A stretch of 64,000 bases of DNA from Alistipes sp. GTDB lineage: Bacteria > Bacteroidota > Bacteroidia > Bacteroidales > Rikenellaceae. A model generated the notes under the pieces. The model ran no database searches. It was not told the DNA's origin and saw only the letters and a list, made by a program, of their open reading frames with translations. The position numbers and the translations under genes are program-made. The stretch's first letter is position 1; each line of letters opens with the position of its first letter. Location: positions 1-64,000 of the forward strand of contig JAFNXN010000017.1 of assembly GCA_017379015.1 (NCBI GenBank). Reading direction: 5' to 3'. Shown piece after piece: positions 55,034 through 63,602 of this stretch.

Positions 55034-55878
55034 TAAGAGCAAAAAAACATATAATATACATCGCACTGATTATCGTTTCGCTGCTTGCTGGCGCAACCCC
55101 ACTCTCGGCACAACTTCTCCCCGAGCGAGGTCTGGTGCGCGAGGGTAACGAACAGTTCAAGCGACGCAACTTTTTCAATAGCCTTAACCGCTATAACGAG
55201 GCACTCGAGCACGCCCCAGAGTCCTACGAGGCGCAATACAACCGTGCCAACGCCTACCTGCACCTGATGCTTGAGAATAGTGGGAGCGAGGAGTACACCC
55301 CAGAAAGCTCGAACAAAATTTTTGAGGATATACTCACGAACCAATACCTTAGCACGGAGCAGCGTGCCGAGGTGCTACGCAACATTGGCGAGAGCCTCTT
55401 TCTACAGCAAAACTACGAGGCTGCGCTGAATGCTTTCCGCGAATCGCTAAAGCTTAACCCCGACGACAGTGAGACAAAGCGCAACTATGTGCTCACAAAG
55501 CGTATCGTCGATCAGAAGCGTCAGGCACAGCAACAGCAGCAACAGCAGCAGCAACAACAGGACGATCAACAGCAGAACGACCAGCAGCAGGATCAACAAC
55601 AAAATCAGGATCAGCCGCAGAACGACCAGCAGCAGGATCAGAACTCTGATAACCAGGAAGATGACAACCAGGGCGACAACCAAGAGGAGAATCAGCCTGA
55701 GGAGCAGCCTTCAGATGAAGAGGAGCAGGAGTCAGAGGCTCCAGAGCCAAAGCCCGAGGGTCTTGATGCCGAGCAGGAGCGTATGCTCGACGCAATACAG
55801 GCTGAGGAGGATCGAACAGAGGAGGAGATGCGCGAGGCTGAGCGTGGCGCAGTGGTGATCGGTAAGAAGAACTGGTAG
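55030..55878 (+). CDS. batC: TPR protein, BatC-type
   Basis: A 282-residue protein. A signal/anchor segment (about 7-28) is followed by TPR repeats (about 32-155), a long Gln/Asp-rich low-complexity tract (about 165-225) and an acidic end that finishes in V-I-G-K-K-N-W, a common ending of this family. It lies before the VWA genes, whereas the order in many bat operons is A-B-C. Confidence 0.75.
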   Translation: MIRAKKHIIYIALIIVSLLAGATPLSAQLLPERGLVREGNEQFKRRNFFNSLNRYNEALEHAPESYEAQYNRANAYLHLMLENSGSEEYTPESSNKIFEDILTNQYLSTEQRAEVLRNIGESLFLQQNYEAALNAFRESLKLNPDDSETKRNYVLTKRIVDQKRQAQQQQQQQQQQQDDQQQNDQQQDQQQNQDQPQNDQQQDQNSDNQEDDNQGDNQEENQPEEQPSDEEEQESEAPEPKPEGLDAEQERMLDAIQAEEDRTEEEMREAERGAVVIGKKNW

Positions 55879-55893
55879 AGAGCCTAATAAAAG

Positions 55894-56883
55894 ATGACAA
55901 CAATGAATTTCCATAATCCCGAAATATTGTGGCTGCTACTTCTAGTGCCGCTTATCGCCGCCTATCATATATGGGTTGGTCGTCGTCGTGCAACACTCAC
56001 CGTATCGACATTGGGCGATGGTAGAGCACCTCGCACACTGCGATACTGGCTACGCCCACTCCCCATAATACTCCGTCTTGCAGCACTATCACTACTCATA
56101 GTCGCTCTGGCGCGTCCACAACTACAACATGCCGAGAGCGAGACTACGGTGGAGGGTATCGACATCGTCCTTGCAATGGACATCTCGGGCTCGATGCTCG
56201 CACAAGACTTTAGGCCCGACCGCCTTGAGGCATCAAAACAGATTGCCGCAGAGTTCGCACAGGGTCGCGAGGGCGACAGAATTGCCGTGGTGGCATTTGC
56301 TGGTGAGACCTTCACGCAAGCACCCCTTACAACCGACCGCGGAGCAGTGCAAACGGCACTTTCGCGCCTACGCTGTGGCGTCATAGATGATGGAACGGCG
56401 ATAGGCAATGGCCTTGCAACGTCAATAAACCGCCTGCGCGAGAGCAGTGCGAAATCAAAGGTTGTGGTGCTGGTGACAGATGGCGTGAATAACTGTGGAC
56501 AGATAACGCCCCGCACAGCGGCAGATATTGCTCGCGACCTCGGCATCAAGGTCTACACCATCGGTGTGGGTCGTCGTGGTCAAGCACCAATGCCATATAT
56601 GGACCCCTTTGGCAACTACGGCACGATGATGGTCGATGTCGAGATTGATGAGGAGCTGCTTGGCGAGGTGTCGAAGATCACAGGTGGCAAGTATTTCCGC
56701 GCCGAGAATGCTGAGGCACTAAGCAGAATATACGAGGAGATAGACCAGATGGAGAAGAGCAAGGTGGAGGTGGTGGACTATGTGAGCTACGAGGAGCTAT
56801 ACCTCGGCTGGCTGGCATGGGGTCTGCTACTACTTATCATCGAGCTGCTTGTGAGCCGCATTGTTCTAAACCGCCTAAGCTAA
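55894..56883 (+). CDS. batA: VWA-domain membrane protein, BatA-type
   Basis: A 329-residue protein. Two N-terminal membrane helices (about 10-26 and 57-75), a VWA domain with MIDAS DISGSML near residue 93 and LVTDGVNNCG near 195, and a C-terminal helix (about 305-325). It works with MoxR and BatB in the inner membrane; the family was linked to aerotolerance in Bacteroides. An alternative start is at 55903. Confidence 0.83.
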   Translation: MTTMNFHNPEILWLLLLVPLIAAYHIWVGRRRATLTVSTLGDGRAPRTLRYWLRPLPIILRLAALSLLIVALARPQLQHAESETTVEGIDIVLAMDISGSMLAQDFRPDRLEASKQIAAEFAQGREGDRIAVVAFAGETFTQAPLTTDRGAVQTALSRLRCGVIDDGTAIGNGLATSINRLRESSAKSKVVVLVTDGVNNCGQITPRTAADIARDLGIKVYTIGVGRRGQAPMPYMDPFGNYGTMMVDVEIDEELLGEVSKITGGKYFRAENAEALSRIYEEIDQMEKSKVEVVDYVSYEELYLGWLAWGLLLLIIELLVSRIVLNRLS

Positions 56884-56900
56884 ACTAGAGAGATAACACT

Positions 56901-57935
56901 ATGAATATATTTAAATTTGCATCGCCCGAGGCACTATGGCTACTACTAGTCGTACCACTTGTAGTGGTGCTGCATGTTGTGCTACTAGCATATCGAGGTC
57001 GCAAGCTCAAACGTCTAGGTAATCCGGCAACACTACAAGAGCTAATGCCCGACTACTCTAAGGCGCGCGGATGGATAAAGCTCTCGCTCTTTGCCGCAGC
57101 CCTCGCACTCTTTATTCTCGCCATGGCACGCCCACAGACAGGCTCAAAACTTGGTAGCCGTGAGCGTCAGGGACGCGAGATTGTGCTAGTGGTGGATGTC
57201 TCTAACTCGATGCTCGCCGAAGATGTTGAGCCTAGCCGAATGGCACGCACACGCTACTCTATAACGCAGCTTGTCGAGAATATGAAGGAGGATGGTATCG
57301 GCATTGTTGCCTTTGCCGACGAGTCTGAAGTGTTGCTGCCCATTACCTCAGACTACACCATGGCTCTTGCAAAGGTAAAGCGTCTTGCCCCCTCGCTCAT
57401 AGCAGCTCAAGGCACCGACCTAGGCAAGGCGATAGAGACTGCCCTACTATCGTTCTCAACGAATACACACAACACAAAGAGTCGCGTGATGATACTTATC
57501 ACAGATGGCGAGGATCATGACGATAAGGCCCTTGCTGCGGCAGAGCGCGCTAGGCAGATGGGCGTTGTGGTATGTTGCATCGGTATTGGAACTCCCGAGG
57601 GCAAGCCCCTCAAGATTGATGGCAAACACATTGAGGATGAGGAGGGTAAGATGGTGCTAACAAAGCTAAACGAGCAACTTCTGCAACAGATTGCTGCAAC
57701 AACAGAGGGTATCTACACACGCTCGCGCAACGAGGACTTCGGACTACAAGGCATCATCGAGCGACTAAACGAGATGGAGCAATCCACACTCTCGGAGATA
57801 GTGTTTGCCGAGTATGAGGAGCAATATCAGTGGTTTCTCGGCGCAGGAGTCCTGCTGCTCCTTGTCGAGATGTTGATTCTTGCAAGGCGCAACCCTCTAC
57901 TACGCAATATCAAGTTATTCGAGCGAAATGAATAG
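56901..57935 (+). CDS. batB: VWA-domain membrane protein, BatB-type
   Basis: A 344-residue paralogue of BatA. Membrane helices at about 9-29 and 57-76, the MIDAS DVSNSML near residue 98, ITDGEDHD near 197, and a C-terminal helix (about 312-331). It lies 17 bp after batA and ends the bat run; no batD- or batE-like gene follows. Confidence 0.83.
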   Translation: MNIFKFASPEALWLLLVVPLVVVLHVVLLAYRGRKLKRLGNPATLQELMPDYSKARGWIKLSLFAAALALFILAMARPQTGSKLGSRERQGREIVLVVDVSNSMLAEDVEPSRMARTRYSITQLVENMKEDGIGIVAFADESEVLLPITSDYTMALAKVKRLAPSLIAAQGTDLGKAIETALLSFSTNTHNTKSRVMILITDGEDHDDKALAAAERARQMGVVVCCIGIGTPEGKPLKIDGKHIEDEEGKMVLTKLNEQLLQQIAATTEGIYTRSRNEDFGLQGIIERLNEMEQSTLSEIVFAEYEEQYQWFLGAGVLLLLVEMLILARRNPLLRNIKLFERNE

Positions 57936-57961
57936 ATATACTAACTTAAAACATTGAATAT

Positions 57962-59416
57962 ATGACAATTAGAGAATTAGAGCCCAAGCTTATTTGGGAG
58001 CAGTTTGACGACATCACAAAGGTACCACGCCCATCAAAGAAGGAGGGTAAGATCATCGAATGGCTTGTAGCCTTTGCCGAGAAGCACGGCTTCGACTACC
58101 AGAAGGATCAAACAGGCAATGTCGTAATACGCAAGGCTGCAACAGCAGGCTTTGAGGATCGCCCATGCGTAATCCTTCAGTCGCACATGGACATGGTTTG
58201 CGAGAAGCGTTCTGACGTAGAGTTCGACTTCGAGAACGACCCTATTCGCACCTTTATCAAGGATGGCTGGGTATATGCTGAGGGTACTACCCTAGGTGCT
58301 GACTGTGGTATCGGTATGGCTGCGGCACTAGCCGTGCTCCTTGACGAGACTCTTGAGCACCCAGCAATCGAGGCTCTCTTCACCGTTGATGAGGAGACAG
58401 GTCTTACTGGTGCCTTCGGTCTTGGCGAGGGTATGCTTACTGGTAAGTATCTGGTAAACCTCGACTCGGAGGATGAGGGTGAGCTCTTTATCGGCTGCGC
58501 AGGTGGTATCGACACTGTTGCCAAGTTCGACTACGACCTTGAGGAGGCACCCGAGGGCTACGCCTTCGTACGCCTTGAGGTGGGTGATCTGCTTGGTGGT
58601 CACTCGGGCGACGATATTGATAAGGGTCTTGCTAACTCTAACAAGCTCCTAGCTCGCTTCCTATACAACGCTTGCGACACATTCCAGATCGCACTTGCTA
58701 AGTTTGACGGAGGCAACCTCCGCAACGCTATTCCTCGCGAGGCAAACGCCATCGTTGGTGTGCCAGCCGAGTCGAAGGAGGATTTCGAGGAGCGTTACTT
58801 GGAGTTTGGACAGATGATGATGGAGGAGTTCAAGCACACAGAGCCTCGCATGCGTTTCTCGGTAGCAGATGTTGAGCAGAGCGTTAAGGAGGTTATGACA
58901 AACGATGATATGTGCGCCCTACTCATCACCTTGGTGGGTCTTCCTAATGGCGTGCTCGCAATGTCGTTTGCCGTTCCAGGACTTGTTGAGACCTCAACAA
59001 ACCTCGCTTCGGTAAAGTTTAACGACGAGCAGCAGGTTGTCATCACAACATCGCAGCGTTCGTCGGTAGAGAGTGCTAAGCTCTATGCTGCACAGACCAT
59101 CGAATCGGTATTCTACCTTGCTGGTTGCGACGTAGAGCACTCGGATGGCTATCCTGGTTGGTCGCCAAACCCAGACTCATCGCTACTTGCAGCCACTGTT
59201 GAGTGCTATCGCAACCTATTTGCAACAGAGCCTAAGGTGCGTGCTATCCACGCAGGTTTGGAGTGCGGTCTATTCCTTGAGAAGTATCCACACCTCGAGA
59301 TGGTATCGTTTGGTCCAACACTTCGCGGTGTTCACTCTCCTGACGAGCGTCTAGAGATCTCTACAGTAGATAAGTTCTGGAAGCTTCTTGTGGAGCTTTT
59401 GCGCGAGCTTAAGTAG
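57962..59416 (+). CDS. pepD: Aminoacyl-histidine dipeptidase (M20 family)
   Basis: A 484-residue metallopeptidase that cleaves Xaa-His and other dipeptides. Zinc-site motifs are QSHMDMVCEK (about 70) and DEETGLTGAFGL (about 143-154), with a dimerisation domain in the middle and RGVHSPDERLEI at the end. It follows batB by 26 bp and may be cotranscribed. Codon use is biased toward the highly expressed set. Confidence 0.92.
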   Translation: MTIRELEPKLIWEQFDDITKVPRPSKKEGKIIEWLVAFAEKHGFDYQKDQTGNVVIRKAATAGFEDRPCVILQSHMDMVCEKRSDVEFDFENDPIRTFIKDGWVYAEGTTLGADCGIGMAAALAVLLDETLEHPAIEALFTVDEETGLTGAFGLGEGMLTGKYLVNLDSEDEGELFIGCAGGIDTVAKFDYDLEEAPEGYAFVRLEVGDLLGGHSGDDIDKGLANSNKLLARFLYNACDTFQIALAKFDGGNLRNAIPREANAIVGVPAESKEDFEERYLEFGQMMMEEFKHTEPRMRFSVADVEQSVKEVMTNDDMCALLITLVGLPNGVLAMSFAVPGLVETSTNLASVKFNDEQQVVITTSQRSSVESAKLYAAQTIESVFYLAGCDVEHSDGYPGWSPNPDSSLLAATVECYRNLFATEPKVRAIHAGLECGLFLEKYPHLEMVSFGPTLRGVHSPDERLEISTVDKFWKLLVELLRELK

Positions 59417-59441
59417 CCGTAAAGCGTGCTACATATACAAT

Positions 59442-59603
59442 GGGGATGACTAAAAAGTAAATTAGTCATCCCCTTATTGTTTAGATGTTGAAGAAAAAGA
59501 TGTAGTTTTAGGCATGCGAAGCCCGAAAAACCGCAGTTTACTAGGCGTAAATGAGGATTTTGAGGGCGAGCATAACGACAAAATACACTTTTTATTCAGC
59601 TTC
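59442..59603 (-). repeat. ~162-bp interspersed repeat, copy R3
   Basis: Nearly identical to R1 and R2; R1 and R3 share orientation. The hairpin end is at 59442-59473 and the GAAGCTGAATAAAAAG end (minus strand) at 59603. It follows the stop codon of pth by 27 bp in the pth direction. Confidence 0.85.
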
Positions 59604-59630
59604 ACTATTTTTTGGAGGCTGGGTCTAAGA

Positions 59631-60194
59631 CTATTTATTGTTGTACGAGTTCATCGTGCGATCTACGCCAACAGAGGCGAACGAGAGCACAGCATCGCCA
59701 AAGAGCTTAAGACGCTCAGGGAGGAGCTTATTCTCCTCGTCGGTAAACTCGCCCAACACATAGTCGACCTGATGTCCGCGCGCAAAGTCGCCACCCACAC
59801 CAAAACGCAGACGCGCATACTGGTTATCGCCAAGAAGCTCTGTGATATTCTTAAGGCCGTTGTGTCCACCCTCAGAGCCATTCTTACGCATGCGGAACGT
59901 ACCAAATGGAAGAGCAATGTCATCCGAGATCACTAGTAGGTTTTCGCGAGGTATTCGCTCCTGATCCATCCAGTAGCGCACGGCCTTTCCCGATAGGTTC
60001 ATATATGTCGATGGCTTCAACAAAAGCAGCGTGCGACCACGATGCTTAAGCGTTGCCATAGCACCATAACGTACGGTCGTAAAAGAGATATTGGATGCCT
60101 CAGCTAAGGCATCCAACACTCTGAAACCTATGTTGTGGCGGGTTGCGGCATACTCCATACCGATGTTGCCTAACCCGACAACAAGATACTTCAT
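59631..60194 (-). CDS. pth: Peptidyl-tRNA hydrolase
   Basis: A 187-residue enzyme that rescues stalled peptidyl-tRNA. It has VGLGNIGMEYAATRHNIGF, F-x-x-x-x-P-x-T-Y-M-N-L-S-G and the H-N-G-L motif in GSEGGHNGLKNI. It follows rplY by 27 bp; this rplY-pth pairing is common. Confidence 0.93.
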   Translation of the reverse strand: MKYLVVGLGNIGMEYAATRHNIGFRVLDALAEASNISFTTVRYGAMATLKHRGRTLLLLKPSTYMNLSGKAVRYWMDQERIPRENLLVISDDIALPFGTFRMRKNGSEGGHNGLKNITELLGDNQYARLRFGVGGDFARGHQVDYVLGEFTDEENKLLPERLKLFGDAVLSFASVGVDRTMNSYNNK

Positions 60195-60221
60195 AATAGT
60201 TCCTTTTTAGGTTACCTACTA

Positions 60222-60782
60222 CTACTTAGCAGCACGTGAAGCACGTGTTACGCGTACAGCACATACAGCTGTTGTTGCAGGAGTAACGAATGTAAGGTTC
60301 TCGCGCTGAAGATCGCCAACGAAGATTGTCTGACCAACCTGCAATGGAGTAACGTCAACAACGATCTCATCTGGAATATACTCAACCAACGCCTTAACAG
60401 TGAGCTTACGAGCTGAGAGCTGAAGCTTACCACCGATCTTAACACCCTCAGCGTTACCTGTGAGGCGTACTGGAACGTTAACTGCAACTGGCTTACCCTC
60501 CTGAACACGGTAGAAATCTACGTGGAGAACCTGCTCACGAACTGGGTGATACTGAACCTCACGCATAACTGCCTTCTCTACAACGCCATCGATGTTGAGC
60601 TCGATGATGTAAGAGTTAGGAGTGTAGATAAGCTGGTTAAGCTCCTTAGCGTCGATAGTAAATGCCTTCTCCTCGCCACCGCCGTAAACGATGCAAGGTA
60701 CCTGACCCTCGCGACGTGCAGCCTTAGCAAACTTCTTACCGAAGTTAACACGTGCAGTACCGTTAATCTGAATTGACTTCAT
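60222..60782 (-). CDS. rplY: 50S ribosomal protein L25 / Ctc family
   Basis: A 186-residue L25 with the long C-terminal (TL5/Ctc) domain. It binds 5S rRNA. It has R-x-E-G-x-V-P-x-I-V-Y-G-G near the N-terminus and the V-P-V-R-L-T-G-x-A-x-G-V-K-x-G-G segment. It has its own promoter and a leader with a strong hairpin. Confidence 0.92.
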   Translation of the reverse strand: MKSIQINGTARVNFGKKFAKAARREGQVPCIVYGGGEEKAFTIDAKELNQLIYTPNSYIIELNIDGVVEKAVMREVQYHPVREQVLHVDFYRVQEGKPVAVNVPVRLTGNAEGVKIGGKLQLSARKLTVKALVEYIPDEIVVDVTPLQVGQTIFVGDLQRENLTFVTPATTAVCAVRVTRASRAAK

Positions 60783-60818
60783 AATTGTTTAAATATTAAT
60801 AGTTTAACTTCGATGTCG

Positions 60819-60847
60819 CTCAGGTGCAATAGTCAGTTGCACCCCCC
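60819..60847 (-). promoter_or_regulatory. Hairpin in the rplY leader
   Basis: GGTGCAA/TTGCACC, a 7-bp perfect stem with a 7-nt loop, in the untranslated leader about 40 nt before the ATG. It may be a ribosomal-protein autoregulation site; not proven. Confidence 0.4.
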
Positions 60848-60866
60848 TAAGACATCTGCTGGTGCG

Positions 60867-60896
60867 CAAAGGTAGTAAAAATTTGTCAATGAGCAA
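60867..60896 (-). promoter_or_regulatory. Promoter of rplY-pth
   Basis: On the minus strand, TTG (60894-60896), 19 nt, TACCTTTG (60867-60874). Confidence 0.7.
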
Positions 60897-60971
60897 CTTT
60901 TTGCGTATTATAATTATAATAAAGAGTCCAACAAACCAAAAAGCGAGGGTCGAAGCGAGGGTGTAAAACTA

Positions 60972-61005
60972 AAGATGGAGATGACCATAAAGCCATCCCC
61001 ATCTT
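60972..61005 (-). terminator. Terminator of kbl
   Basis: A stem AAGATGGaGATG / CATCcCCATCTT with one mismatch, 36 bp after the kbl stop. The minus-strand 3' side is not T-rich, so it is a modest candidate. Confidence 0.45.
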
Positions 61006-61040
61006 GTTAATAAATCGAAGAAAACTCTCGCTTGAGCCTA

Positions 61041-62228
61041 CTACTTCAAGACGCCGAGCTTCTTACCAACCTTGATGAAGGCATCAACGCAACGGTCGAG
61101 CTGCTCAGTAGTGTGACCTGCAGATACCTGAACACGGATACGTGCCTGACCCTTTGGAACTACTGGGTAGTAGAAGCCTGTTACGAATACGCCCTCCTGC
61201 TGAAGCTCAGCAGCGAAGTCCTGTGAAAGCTTAGCATCGTAGAGCATAACAGCGCAGATAGCTGATACTGTAGGCTTGATGTCGAAGCCAGCAGCGATCA
61301 TCTTAGTGCGGAAGTGCTCAACATTAGCTACGAGCTGATCGTGAAGCTTGTCGCTCTCCTCCAACATCTTGAACATCTCGATAGATGCACCAACAACTGC
61401 TGGTGGAAGTGAGTTAGAGAAGAGGTAAGGACGTGAACGCTGTCGAAGCATGTCGATAATCTCCTTACGGCCAGTGGTGAAGCCACCTACAGCACCACCA
61501 AACGCCTTACCAAGAGTACCAGTGAGAATATCTACCTTGCCACGAAGATCGTAGAGCTCGGTGATACCGCGACCTGTCTTACCCAATACGCCAGCCGAGT
61601 GGCACTCATCAACCATTACGAGAGCGTCGTACTTCTCAGCCAACTCACAAATCTTGTCGAGTGGAGCAGCGTTACCATCCATTGAGAATACACCATCGGT
61701 AACGATGATGCGGAAACGCTGTGCCTGAGCCTGCTTCAAGCACTCCTCGAGCTCTGCCATGTCGGCATTAGCATAGCGATAACGCTGAGCCTTGCAAAGA
61801 CGTACACCGTCGATGATAGATGCGTGGTTCAAAGCGTCAGAGATGATAGCATCCTCAGCTGTGAACAATGGCTCGAACACACCACCGTTAGCATCGAAGC
61901 AAGCAGCGTAGAGGATAGTATCCTCAGTGCCAAAGTAATCAGCGATAGCCTTCTCAAGTTCCTTGTGCATATCCTGGCAGCCGCAGATGAAACGTACTGA
62001 TGACATACCGAAGCCACGCTCGTCCATAGCCTTCTTAGCTGCGTCGATAAGACGCTGGTTGTCAGAAAGACCAAGGTAGTTGTTAGCGCAGAAGTTCAAC
62101 ACTGGGCGGTTAGCAACGTCGATCTCGGCACGCTGTGGTGACTCGATGATACGCTCTGTCTTGTACAAGCCGGCAGCCTTAATCTCGGCTAGCTCGTTCT
62201 GCAAATGCTGCTGAAATTTTCCGTACAT
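61041..62228 (-). CDS. kbl: Glycine C-acetyltransferase (2-amino-3-ketobutyrate CoA ligase)
   Basis: A 395-residue PLP enzyme of the alpha-oxoamine synthase family. It has the NNYLGLSDN segment, VDECHSAGVLG, and the Schiff-base lysine in TGTLGKAFGGAVGGF. It cleaves 2-amino-3-oxobutyrate with CoA to glycine and acetyl-CoA, in threonine breakdown. No threonine dehydrogenase gene lies next to it. The family also includes serine palmitoyltransferase; the length and motifs favour KBL. Confidence 0.87.
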   Translation of the reverse strand: MYGKFQQHLQNELAEIKAAGLYKTERIIESPQRAEIDVANRPVLNFCANNYLGLSDNQRLIDAAKKAMDERGFGMSSVRFICGCQDMHKELEKAIADYFGTEDTILYAACFDANGGVFEPLFTAEDAIISDALNHASIIDGVRLCKAQRYRYANADMAELEECLKQAQAQRFRIIVTDGVFSMDGNAAPLDKICELAEKYDALVMVDECHSAGVLGKTGRGITELYDLRGKVDILTGTLGKAFGGAVGGFTTGRKEIIDMLRQRSRPYLFSNSLPPAVVGASIEMFKMLEESDKLHDQLVANVEHFRTKMIAAGFDIKPTVSAICAVMLYDAKLSQDFAAELQQEGVFVTGFYYPVVPKGQARIRVQVSAGHTTEQLDRCVDAFIKVGKKLGVLK

Positions 62229-62282
62229 TGTAGTAAAAATTTAAGTTATAGTTTTATTGAAATTATGTCCTAAAGATGAGTC

Positions 62283-63572
62283 TTACTCAGTCTTAATATC
62301 CTTATTTACATTCTTTGAGCCTACCAAAGCGTAGAATAGCAAGTATGCAAGACCTGCCACGATTACCCAGTAGCTTGTCAAATAGCTGCCTGTCCAGTCA
62401 ACGATACCGTTCTGGAGCAATGGGAGAATACCACCACCACAAACAAGTGCCATGAAGATACCCGAAGCGCGCTCAGTATACTTACCCAAGCCCTCAACAG
62501 CGAGGTTGAAGATACCACCCCACATCACCGATGTGCACAAGCCACACAACACGAGCAACGCTGCGTTGATAGGCACCTCAGCCATGCCGAAGCCCTCTGT
62601 GCCCTTGAACACTGGGAGGTTTACAGATGTCTCAGGGTTGAGCATCATAGCACCCAACACTAGACCAAGGCCGATAACCGATACAGATGTAAGCATCGTC
62701 TTTGCCGAAACCTTAGCACCAAGCGCAGCACCAGCCAAACGACCAAAGAACATGAGCAACCAGTAGGTAGCTGCCACAGTTGCAGCGATACCCTCAGCAC
62801 CACTCTCTACAGCAAGACCGCCATTCTGCAACCACTTCTGCAATACGTTAGGAATACCAACCTCAACACCCACGTAGATGAAGATAGCCACAGCACCCAA
62901 CACAAAGTGGCGGAACGACATAGGTCCTACCTTAGAATCCTCAGCCTTAGCAACCTCGCGACGCTCAGTCTCAGGGATATTAGTAAAGAGGATCACCACA
63001 AATGCAAGGGCAAAGATAGCCAACGCGATAAACATCAATGGGAATACCTGCTTGATCTGGGCATCAGCAATGCTTGGCACGAAGACACCTGTGAGGAAGA
63101 TAACGGCTGTACCCATGAATGAGTTGAACGAGCCACCAACCTGCAAAAGCTGGTTACCACGATTACCACCACCAGCAAGCTTGTTGAGCATAGGGTTAAC
63201 CACGATGTTAAGCATACACATCGAGAAACCTGCGATGAACGCACCAAGGAGATATACGCCAAAAGCGGCATTACCCTCCAACAGACCAGCGATTGTCTGA
63301 ACGCCAACGCCAGTGAAGCCGACAGCTACAGCAGCTAGGGCAGTGAACTTGTAGCCACGCTTCTGGAGAAGATTACCAGCAGGGATACCCATGCAGGCAT
63401 AGGCGATAAAGTTGGCAAATACACCTAGTGTACCCATCCAGTTAGCTACATCAAACTGGTTCTTAAGCACGTCACCCATAGGTGATGCAAGATTGGTTAC
63501 GAACGAGATCATTCCGAAAAGAAGAATCATCACGATGATAGCCAACACATTACTGTTTTTCTGTGTACTCAT
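62283..63572 (-). CDS. Sugar MFS transporter (FHS/FucP-like)
   Basis: A 429-residue protein with about 12 membrane helices. The N-terminal half has GMISFVTNL and a G-I-P-A-G-N-L-L-Q-K-R-G-Y-K motif, as in the fucose/glucose:H+ symporter family. The substrate is unknown. It is 54 bp upstream of kbl and 30 bp after the polyprenyl synthetase gene. Confidence 0.8.
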   Translation of the reverse strand: MSTQKNSNVLAIIVMILLFGMISFVTNLASPMGDVLKNQFDVANWMGTLGVFANFIAYACMGIPAGNLLQKRGYKFTALAAVAVGFTGVGVQTIAGLLEGNAAFGVYLLGAFIAGFSMCMLNIVVNPMLNKLAGGGNRGNQLLQVGGSFNSFMGTAVIFLTGVFVPSIADAQIKQVFPLMFIALAIFALAFVVILFTNIPETERREVAKAEDSKVGPMSFRHFVLGAVAIFIYVGVEVGIPNVLQKWLQNGGLAVESGAEGIAATVAATYWLLMFFGRLAGAALGAKVSAKTMLTSVSVIGLGLVLGAMMLNPETSVNLPVFKGTEGFGMAEVPINAALLVLCGLCTSVMWGGIFNLAVEGLGKYTERASGIFMALVCGGGILPLLQNGIVDWTGSYLTSYWVIVAGLAYLLFYALVGSKNVNKDIKTE

Positions 63573-63602
63573 AATAGTATTGTTTTAATTATAAATTTTC
63601 AA

